The notes beneath the pieces were generated by a model, which was not told the DNA's origin, did no database searches, and saw only the letters and a program-made list of their open reading frames with translations. A stretch of DNA of 12,072 nt from a bacterium (GTDB lineage: Bacteria; Patescibacteriota; Minisyncoccia; Minisyncoccales; JAGMAB01): contig DAOWKS010000052.1 in NCBI GenBank assembly GCA_030643665.1, forward strand, positions 1 to 12,072, written 5' to 3'. Positions 7,171 to 12,072 of this stretch are shown piece after piece. Positions within the stretch are counted from its first letter, which is position 1, and each line of letters begins with the position of its first letter. The position numbers were made by a program, and so were the translations under genes.

Positions 7171-7189
7171 ATAAACATATAATCTTGAA

Positions 7190-7567
7190 ATGAAATTCAA
7201 ATTAAAATTCAAAGGAAGAGAATACAATATTGAGGTTTCAGAAACAGAACAAGGAGTGAAGATAAAAGTCAACAAAAAGGAATTTATTTTTGAAGAAGAA
7301 CCAAAAGAAAAATCTCTATCATCTGTTAAATCCTTTCCAAAGAAAGATTTTTCTCCTAAAACAATAACAGCCCCAATTTCAGGCGTAATTTCAGAAATTT
7401 TTGTTAAACAAGGAGATAGAATTAAAAAAGGAGAAAAACTTATTTTACTGTCAGCAATGAAAATGGAAAATGAAATTGTCTCTGACTATGATGGAAAAAT
7501 AAAAGAAATTTTAGTAAAGAAAAATCAAAAAGTAAAAAGCAACGACACTCTTTTAATTATTAAATGA
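7190..7567 (+). CDS. accB: biotin carboxyl carrier protein
   Basis: This is the swinging arm of the carboxylase, carrying carboxybiotin from the biotin carboxylase to the carboxyltransferase. The 125-residue protein ends in a biotinyl domain (about 57-125): TAPISGVISEI (60-70), KQGDRIKKGEKLILLSAMKMENEI split around Lys91 of AMKM, the biotinylation site, and VKSNDTLLIIK at the C terminus. The first 35 residues form a small beta-rich region, followed by a charged linker (36-56) rich in Lys and Ser rather than the usual Pro/Ala. The start ATG 7190 lies 74 nt after accC, beyond a pair of hairpins. Its stop overlaps the birA start as ATGA, coupling synthesis of the carrier and its biotinylating enzyme. 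The alternative reading, a lipoyl or pyruvate carboxylase-type domain, is disfavoured by AMKMEN and the neighbours. Confidence 0.92.
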   Translation: MKFKLKFKGREYNIEVSETEQGVKIKVNKKEFIFEEEPKEKSLSSVKSFPKKDFSPKTITAPISGVISEIFVKQGDRIKKGEKLILLSAMKMENEIVSDYDGKIKEILVKKNQKVKSNDTLLIIK

Positions 7568-8097
7568 GAATTTTAAAATATAAAATTATTGATTCTACTA
7601 ATTCCTTAGCTAAAAAAATAGCAAAGGAGAATGAAGAAAAGCCATGGACAATAGTTTTAACTGAAGAACAAAGAGCAGGTTATGGCAGAAACAAAAGCTC
7701 TTGGTATTCTCCAAAAGGCGGGCTTTATTTTTCAATTATTTTACCAAAAGGGAATATAGATGACTTACAAACTTTAACTATTTTAGCTGCTTTTATTATT
7801 GCCCGAGTTCTTAAAGAAAATTTTAATTTAGAGCCCTTAATTAAGTTGCCAAATGACATTTATATTGGTAAAAAAAAGGTAGCAGGTGTTTTAACCGAAA
7901 CAATAGTCAGTTCAAATGTTAAATCGTCAATAATAGGCATTGGGTTAAACACAAATATCAAGGATTTTCCCAAGGACTTAAAAAACATTGCTTGTTCTCT
8001 TGAAATTGTTTTGAACAAAAAAGTAAATAATGAAAAAATTTTAAAACAAATTGTAAACGGTCTGAAACAGCAATTAAAATCTCGTTCAAAATTATGA
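7564..8097 (+). CDS. birA: minimal biotin-[carboxyl carrier protein] ligase
   Basis: The enzyme activates biotin with ATP to biotinyl-AMP and attaches it to the lysine of BCCP. The 177-residue product has the catalytic domain only: IDSTNSLAK (9-17), AGYGRNKSSWYSP (38-50, matching the GRGRxxxxW biotinyl-AMP loop, with the second Arg position kept as Arg42), KLPNDIY (94-100), KKKVAGVLTE (103-112, catalytic Lys region) and GIGLNTN (125-131). There is no N-terminal helix-turn-helix, so no repressor role. It also lacks the C-terminal SH3-like domain found in BirA and in the roughly 235-residue small ligases. No frameshift remnant is visible, because the next gene begins at the stop. ATGA overlaps join it to the BCCP gene upstream and the carboxyltransferase gene downstream. 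Confidence 0.88.
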   Translation: MRILKYKIIDSTNSLAKKIAKENEEKPWTIVLTEEQRAGYGRNKSSWYSPKGGLYFSIILPKGNIDDLQTLTILAAFIIARVLKENFNLEPLIKLPNDIYIGKKKVAGVLTETIVSSNVKSSIIGIGLNTNIKDFPKDLKNIACSLEIVLNKKVNNEKILKQIVNGLKQQLKSRSKL

Positions 8098-9599
8098 AAA
8101 CAAACAATAATAAAAAAGAAGCGGAAATTCAGCATCAAAAAGGAAAATTATCTGCCAAAGAAAGGATTGAGCTTTTGGTTGACGAAGACAGTTTTGTTGA
8201 AATAGACCCATTGGTTGAAACGCGTTTTTCTCAGTTTGGAATGGACAAGAAAAAAGTTCCCGGGGACGCGGTAATCTGCGGCTGGGCAAAAGTTAAAGCA
8301 AGGCAAATTTATCTTTATTCCCAGGATTTTTCAAAAATCGGCGGGTCTTTGGGCGAGATGCACGCCAAGAAGATTGTTAAAATTTATGACTTGGCTTTGA
8401 AAACCGGCTGTCCAGTAGTTGGAATTATTGATTCTGGCGGAGCAAGAATTCAGGAAGGAGTGGCATCGCTTGACGGTTATGGCGCAATTTTTCAAAAAAT
8501 GATTAAAGCGTCCGGAGTAATCCCCCAGATTACTGTTATTGCCGGCCCTTCAGCGGGCGGCGCTTGTTATTCTCCGGGTTTATCTGATTTTGTTTTTATG
8601 GTTAAAAAAATCGGGCAAATGTATATTACCGGCCCTGAAATTATTAAAACAGTAACCGGCGAAGAGGTTTCCTTAGAGAGTCTTGGCGGAGCAGCTCTTC
8701 ATAACCAAAAAAGCGGCTGCGCTCATTTTATCAGCGAGACAGAAGAACAATGCTTTACCCAGGTAAAAACCATTCTTTCTTATCTGCCCCAGAATAATCT
8801 TGAAAATCCTCCCAGAAGAAAAGGTTTATTGTCTGAATTTTTTGAGCGGGAGAGCGCGCGGCTTTTGGAAATTGTGCCGAAACAAGAGGAAAAGACCTAT
8901 GATATGAAAATGGCGATTCAAGAAATTTTTGACCGAGACACTTTTCTGGAAGTTCAAAAGGACTTTGCCCAAAATGCGCTTGTTGGTTTTGTTTATTTAG
9001 ACAGCAAACTTGTTGGCATTGTTGCTTCACAGCCAAAGGTTTTAGCCGGTGTTTTAGACATCAATTCTTCAGATAAAATCAGCCGCTTTGTCAGGTTTTG
9101 CGACGCTTTCAATATTCCCTTAATAACATTGGTTGATGTGCCCGGATATTTGCCGGGTATTGAGCAGGAGTATGGCGGAATAATTCGCCATGGAGCAAAA
9201 ATTCTTTATGCTTTTTCAGAAGCAACCGTGCCAAAAATTTCTTTAATTTTTAAAAAGGCGTTTGGCGGCGCTTATATCGCTTTATGTTCCAGAGAGCTTG
9301 GTTTTGACAAGGTAATTGCCTGGTCGGGAGCGCAAATTGGAGTAATGGGAGCGGAGCAGGCAGTAAAAATAATTTTTAGAAAAGAGATTGAAAACAGTAA
9401 AAATCCTATAAAAATTGAAAAAGAGAAAATTAAAGAATACAAAAAAACTTTGTCTTGTTCCGAGGCGGCTAAAATGGGTCAGGTTGACATAATAATTGAG
9501 CCAAAACAAACAAGAAAAACCTTGATTAAATGTTTGGATTCGCTTTTAAATAAAAGAGAAAGCAAACCAGCCAGAAAACATGGCAATATGCCTTTGTGA
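8094..9599 (+). CDS. acyl-CoA carboxylase carboxyltransferase, fused beta-alpha type (PccB/AccD family)
   Basis: It transfers the carboxyl group from carboxybiotin to an acyl-CoA, here most likely acetyl-CoA to give malonyl-CoA. The 501-residue chain contains both crotonase-like halves: KGKLSAKERIELL (16-28), SGGARIQEG (114-122, first oxyanion hole) and GPSAGGACYSP (151-161) in the first; DVPGYLPGIEQEYGGIIRHG (348-367), KKAFGGAYIAL (387-397) and GAQIGVMGAEQAV (412-424) in the second. The residue after GGAY is Ile395; in the Streptomyces family, Asp here marks propionyl-CoA and Ile acetyl-CoA-accepting forms, but related decarboxylases, as I recall, also have Ile. No Zn-finger of the E. coli AccD type is present. 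A biotin carboxylase and carrier in the same cluster favour carboxylase over decarboxylase. It starts in an ATGA overlap with birA and its last 20 nt overlap plsY. Confidence 0.9.
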   Translation: MKTNNNKKEAEIQHQKGKLSAKERIELLVDEDSFVEIDPLVETRFSQFGMDKKKVPGDAVICGWAKVKARQIYLYSQDFSKIGGSLGEMHAKKIVKIYDLALKTGCPVVGIIDSGGARIQEGVASLDGYGAIFQKMIKASGVIPQITVIAGPSAGGACYSPGLSDFVFMVKKIGQMYITGPEIIKTVTGEEVSLESLGGAALHNQKSGCAHFISETEEQCFTQVKTILSYLPQNNLENPPRRKGLLSEFFERESARLLEIVPKQEEKTYDMKMAIQEIFDRDTFLEVQKDFAQNALVGFVYLDSKLVGIVASQPKVLAGVLDINSSDKISRFVRFCDAFNIPLITLVDVPGYLPGIEQEYGGIIRHGAKILYAFSEATVPKISLIFKKAFGGAYIALCSRELGFDKVIAWSGAQIGVMGAEQAVKIIFRKEIENSKNPIKIEKEKIKEYKKTLSCSEAAKMGQVDIIIEPKQTRKTLIKCLDSLLNKRESKPARKHGNMPL

Positions 9600-10287
9600 A
9601 ATTTTAATTATATTTTTGGCTTATTTATTAGGTTCTATACCTTTTGGTTATCTAATTACTCGTTTTTCCGCTAAAAAAAACATCTTGGAAATTGGCTGGA
9701 AAAAAACCTCGGGCTCCAATGTTTTTAAAAATATAGGTAAATGGCAGGGTGCTTTAACCGGCATCTTAGATGTTGGTAAAGGTTTCTTAGCTGTTTGGTT
9801 AGTTCAGAGATTAGGATTGTTGATTGAAATTCAAATTTTTGCCGGGGTAGCTGCTGTTGTTGGTCATAACTGGTCCTGTTTTTTAAAAGGCGCCGGCGGC
9901 AGAGGGATAGGAACTTTTATCGGCGCTTTTTTAGCTTTCTCGCCGGAAATTTTGTGTTTTTCTTTAATTCCTTTCGCTTTTTTAGCTTTAATCTGGAATG
10001 CTTCTATTGGCACAATTCTGTTTTTGCTTTTTGCCATAATTTTATCAGTGTATTTTAGCTTATTTGGAATTACTGGAGTTTTTACTCTGTTGTGTTTAAT
10101 TCCAATTTTTATTAAACGGCTAAGTCCGATTGCCGACTTTGTCGAGCCTCGCCCCAGAGGGCGGGAAGAAATTAAAAAAGGCAATAATAAATCTGCTTTA
10201 ATTAGAAATCGGCTTCTCTTTGACAATGATAAGGCATTATTTGATTTCAGGATAAAAAAAATTATTAGCTGGTTGACAAAAACATAA
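9580..10287 (+). CDS. plsY: acyl-phosphate:glycerol-3-phosphate acyltransferase
   Basis: This integral membrane enzyme makes lysophosphatidic acid from acyl-phosphate and glycerol 3-phosphate. The 235-residue product shows the family loops: LLGSIPFGYLI (16-26), KKTSGSNVFKNIGKWQGALTG (within 41-61, matching the GSGNxGATN-type loop), VGHNWSCFLKGAGGRGIGT (94-112, the GHxxxxFxxxKGGKG loop) and about five hydrophobic segments (about 7-27, 60-80, 83-96, 112-158, 160-178). Family members usually end soon after the last segment. Here about 50 further polar residues follow, including Glu-Pro-Arg-Pro-Arg-Gly-Arg at 189-195, coded by a GC-rich hairpin (10148-10165). The ATG lies 20 nt inside the preceding carboxyltransferase gene. 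Together with plsC it completes phosphatidate synthesis; plsX, the acyl-phosphate supplier, is not in the window. Confidence 0.88.
   Translation: MAICLCEILIIFLAYLLGSIPFGYLITRFSAKKNILEIGWKKTSGSNVFKNIGKWQGALTGILDVGKGFLAVWLVQRLGLLIEIQIFAGVAAVVGHNWSCFLKGAGGRGIGTFIGAFLAFSPEILCFSLIPFAFLALIWNASIGTILFLLFAIILSVYFSLFGITGVFTLLCLIPIFIKRLSPIADFVEPRPRGREEIKKGNNKSALIRNRLLFDNDKALFDFRIKKIISWLTKT
10148..10165. repeat. GC-rich hairpin inside the 3' end of plsY
   Basis: A seven-pair stem (10148-10154 with 10159-10165, one G-T pair) closes a CAGA tetraloop. The core arms are CGCCC and GGGCG. It lies in frame in the polar C-terminal extension of PlsY, beyond the conserved domain, and is markedly richer in G and C than its surroundings. 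It is similar in character to the palindrome in accC. Confidence 0.55.
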
Positions 10288-10301
10288 CTGTTTGATAAAC
10301 T
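10273..10301 (+). promoter_or_regulatory. sigma-70-type promoter for nusA-ppa
   Basis: A perfect -35 box TTGACA (10273-10278) is followed after 17 nt by TAAACT (10296-10301), which matches the -10 consensus at four of six positions. It is preceded by TG one base upstream (10293-10294), giving an extended -10. Transcription would start near 10308. The -35 box lies in the last codons of plsY. This is the best promoter in the window and sits in its largest gene-free gap. Confidence 0.6.
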
Positions 10302-10308
10302 ATATATA

Positions 10309-10325
10309 GTCCGTTCCGAGCGGAC
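10309..10325. repeat. inverted repeat in the nusA leader, possible weak terminator
   Basis: GTCCG (10309-10313) pairs with CGGAC (10321-10325) across a 7-nt loop, followed by ACTTTTATT. The stem lies just at or after the predicted transcription start. It could be a weak terminator for the lipid operon or a 5' leader hairpin; the short stem and broken T run argue against a strong terminator. It includes CCGAGCG (10316-10322), shared with the element at 10418. Confidence 0.4.
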
Positions 10326-10363
10326 ACTTTTATTAAACTAAAAGCGAAAAACAACAATTAAAA

Positions 10364-10456
10364 ATTTTACGTTTTACTCTGTCATTTTACACTTTTCATT
10401 TTGAATTTTACATTTGACCGAGCGAAGCGAGGAAACGTGGATATAAAAAATTTTAC
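10364..10456 (+). repeat. repeated ATTTTAC motifs in the nusA leader
   Basis: ATTTTAC occurs at 10364, 10384, 10405 and 10450, with near matches at 10371 (GTTTTAC) and 10397 (CATTTTG). The first three are 20 and 21 nt apart, about two helical turns. They may be binding sites or simple low-complexity drift. Confidence 0.3.
10418..10433 (+). promoter_or_regulatory. Shine-Dalgarno sequence of nusA embedded in a GC-rich repeat motif
   Basis: GAGGA (10429-10433) lies 3 nt before GTG 10437, closer than usual but the only clear Shine-Dalgarno sequence seen in the window. It is the end of a CCGAGCG-AAGCGAGG motif (from 10418), whose heptamer recurs at 10316 and, inverted, at 7142. Confidence 0.5.
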
Positions 10457-11612
10457 ATCGGCTATTGCTCAGATTGCTGAAGAAAAAGGCATTTCTTTAG
10501 CAAAGGTTTTAGATAGCATTGAAACGGCAATTGCCGCTGCTTATAAAAAGGATTATGGAGAAAAGGGACAGATTATTAAAGCTAAGCTTGAGCCAGAATC
10601 AGGCAAGGTTAAATTTTGGCAGATTAAATTAGTAGTTGATAAAAAGATGATTTATTCTGAAAAAGAATTAGAAGAATTGAAGGAGAAAATTCAGGAAAAG
10701 TCGGAAAAAGTCCGTTTTAATCCGGAAAAACATATTATGCTTGACGAGGCAAAGAAAATTAAACCAAAAATAAAAGCCGGTCAGGAATTAAACATTTCCT
10801 TGGAGCCCAAAAAAGATTATGGCAGAATTGCCGCCCAGACAGCTAAACAAGTAATAATCCAGAAAATTCGCGAGGCAGAAAGAGAAAGTATTTCTGAAGA
10901 ATATAAATCAAAAGAAGGAGAGATTATTTCCGGAATTGTTCAGCGTATTGAAGGCAGAAATGTTTTTCTGGACATTGGCAAGACATTAGGAATTTTGCCA
11001 AGAGAGGAACAAGTGCCGGGAGAATTTTATCGGCCCGGTCAGCGATTAAAAGTTTTTGTTTTGAAAGTAGAACAAATTGCCAAGGGTCCGGTAATTTTTT
11101 TATCAAGGGCTTATCCAAAATTGGTCTCAAAACTGTTTGAGTTGGAGGTTCCTGAAATTTCTTCAGGCCAGGTTCAAATAAAATCCATTGCCCGCGAGCC
11201 GGGTTCAAGAACCAAAATCGCTGTTGCTTCCGAAAAAAAAGAAATTGATCCTATTGGCAGCGCAGTAGGTCAAAAAGGCACTCGGGTAATGGCTATAATC
11301 AATGAATTAGGCGGAGAAAAAATTGACATTGTCGCCTATTCCGAAGACCCGGAAAAATACATTGCTAATTCTCTTTCTCCAGCTAAGATTATAGAAGTCA
11401 AACGCCTTCCTAAAAACAAGGCCTTAGCCATTGTGGCTGAAGACCAATTATCCTTGGCCATTGGTAAAGAGGGTCAAAATGTCCGATTAGCGGCAAAGCT
11501 AACCGGTTGGAAAATTGATGTCCGAAGTCAGGAGGAACAATTAAAAGAGGAAAAGAAACCGAAGAAAAAATCAACAAGGTCAATAAAAACTAAAACAAAA
11601 AAAACAATATGA
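10437..11612 (+). CDS. nusA: transcription elongation/termination factor NusA
   Basis: It binds RNA polymerase and nascent RNA, controlling pausing, termination and antitermination. From GTG 10437 the product has 391 residues. These comprise an RNA polymerase-binding N-terminal domain (1 to about 155, with IAQIAEEKGIS, AAYKKDYG and YGRIAAQTAKQVI at 129-141), an S1 domain (about 160-225), KH1 (about 230-300, with REPGSRTK and VGQKGTR at 278-283) and KH2 (about 300-365, with DQLSLAIGKEGQN). It ends in a Lys/Thr/Ser-rich tail and lacks the acidic repeats of E. coli NusA. A charged insert (about 72-96) interrupts the N-terminal domain. I prefer GTG 10437 over the in-frame TTG 10401, because the extra 12 residues would translate the GC-rich repeat and match no NusA N terminus. 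Its stop overlaps the ppa start as ATGA. Confidence 0.92.
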   Translation: MDIKNFTSAIAQIAEEKGISLAKVLDSIETAIAAAYKKDYGEKGQIIKAKLEPESGKVKFWQIKLVVDKKMIYSEKELEELKEKIQEKSEKVRFNPEKHIMLDEAKKIKPKIKAGQELNISLEPKKDYGRIAAQTAKQVIIQKIREAERESISEEYKSKEGEIISGIVQRIEGRNVFLDIGKTLGILPREEQVPGEFYRPGQRLKVFVLKVEQIAKGPVIFLSRAYPKLVSKLFELEVPEISSGQVQIKSIAREPGSRTKIAVASEKKEIDPIGSAVGQKGTRVMAIINELGGEKIDIVAYSEDPEKYIANSLSPAKIIEVKRLPKNKALAIVAEDQLSLAIGKEGQNVRLAAKLTGWKIDVRSQEEQLKEEKKPKKKSTRSIKTKTKKTI

Positions 11613-12072
11613 CCAATTTATTCAAAGATATAATTCCCGGTGAAAATCCGCCGGAACAAATCAATGTAGTAGTGGAAATTCCCAAGTTCTGTCCAAATAA
11701 ATACGAATATAATGAAAAAAAAGGATATTTTAAATTGGATAGGGTGCTTTATTCGCCTATGTTTTATCCTTGTGATTATGGTTTTGTCCCTCAAACCGCA
11801 TCAGAAGATGGGGATGCCTTGGATGTTCTTTTATTGACTACTTATTCTACTTTTCCCGGCTGTATCGTGAAAGCCAGGCCAATTGGGATGCTTTTAATGA
11901 AAGATGAAGATGGAATAGATAATAAAATTATTGCAGTGCCAATAGAAAAAGTTGACCCTCGTTTTAAGGAAATTCGGGACATAAATGATTTGGGAGAACA
12001 TATTAAAAAAGAAATAAAACTTTTTTTAGCTGATTACAAAAAACTGGAGCCGGAAAAATACAAATATGTAAA
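11609..12072 (+). CDS. ppa: inorganic pyrophosphatase, family I (3' end outside window)
   Basis: The soluble Mg-dependent enzyme hydrolyses pyrophosphate to phosphate, pulling biosynthetic reactions forward, including biotin ligation by BirA. The first 154 residues are present of a usual 170-180; the frame is open at the right edge. Family I motifs are VVVEIPK (20-26), NKYEYN and LDR (metal and substrate contacts), MFYPCDYGFVP, EDGDALDVL with the key paired aspartates, KDEDGIDNKIIAVP, and DINDLGEHIKKEI. It starts in an ATGA overlap with the nusA stop, so the two are probably translated together from the promoter at 10273. Confidence 0.93.
   Translation, partial: MTNLFKDIIPGENPPEQINVVVEIPKFCPNKYEYNEKKGYFKLDRVLYSPMFYPCDYGFVPQTASEDGDALDVLLLTTYSTFPGCIVKARPIGMLLMKDEDGIDNKIIAVPIEKVDPRFKEIRDINDLGEHIKKEIKLFLADYKKLEPEKYKYV

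Noticed and set aside
7116..7189. CRISPR-like or tRNA-like structure in the accC-BCCP gap
   Set aside because: Only two degenerate units with 5-pair stems; no spacers, no CCA end, no T-loop motif.
9864..10226. 120-residue frame on the minus strand across plsY
   Set aside because: A shadow of the clearly membrane-protein-coding plus strand; its translation is Lys/Pro-rich and shows no recognisable domain.
10309..10335. Strong Rho-independent terminator after plsY
   Set aside because: The stem is only 5 pairs and the following T tract is short and interrupted; kept only as an inverted repeat with possible weak terminator function.
1..12072. Alternative genetic code with UGA as Gly (Gracilibacteria type)
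   Set aside because: accC, the BCCP gene, birA, the carboxyltransferase gene and nusA all end at UGA exactly where the families end or the next gene begins, and no in-frame UGA interrupts any gene.

Overview
This is a gene-dense, AT-rich bacterial segment in which all 13 genes lie on the + strand with little or no space between them. It reads as a membrane-lipid biosynthesis cluster of about 10 kb (66-10287), followed by a promoter-bearing gap and a nusA-ppa pair that runs off the right edge. UGA is a true stop in several genes (accC, the BCCP gene, birA, nusA), so the standard bacterial code applies. Almost no start has a Shine-Dalgarno sequence. The NusA amino-terminal domain carries a charged insert that I associate with Patescibacteria (CPR), and short GC-rich palindromes are scattered through the AT-rich background. 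My best guess is a Patescibacteria-like or other poorly sampled uncultured lineage (roughly 60% sure). A 16S or concatenated marker phylogeny is not possible from this window.

Left part (66-4241), fatty-acid elongation: fabG (ketoacyl-ACP reductase), a fused FabZ dehydratase plus FabK-type flavin enoyl reductase in one 496-residue chain, an ornithine cyclodeaminase/mu-crystallin family oxidoreductase, and a second, stand-alone FabK. Together these cover the three steps of the type II elongation cycle after condensation. The condensing enzymes (FabF/FabH), FabD, ACP and PlsX are not seen here and may lie upstream.

Middle part (4213-5515), acyl transfer: two tandem PlsC-family acyltransferases. 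The first has canonical motifs; the second has an altered phosphate-binding motif.

Right-middle part (5562-9599), malonyl-CoA supply: biotin carboxylase, biotin carboxyl carrier protein (BCCP), a very short biotin-protein ligase and a fused-type carboxyltransferase. The last three are linked by ATGA overlaps. The layout resembles acyl-CoA carboxylases of actinobacteria and archaea rather than the E. coli AccABCD set. It is followed by plsY (9580-10287), the membrane glycerol-3-phosphate acyltransferase, which with PlsC completes phosphatidic acid synthesis.

Right end: a TTGACA / extended -10 promoter overlaps the end of plsY. A 149-nt leader follows with an inverted repeat and repeated ATTTTAC motifs, then nusA (GTG start with the only clear Shine-Dalgarno sequence) and, by ATGA overlap, ppa (inorganic pyrophosphatase, incomplete).

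There is no gene-free stretch over 300 bases. The most notable points are the FabZ-FabK fusion, the biotin ligase that lacks its C-terminal domain and sits between its substrate and partner genes, and a set of GC-rich palindromic elements. Two of these lie in frame inside accC and plsY, and three intergenic ones share the heptamer CCGAGCG.
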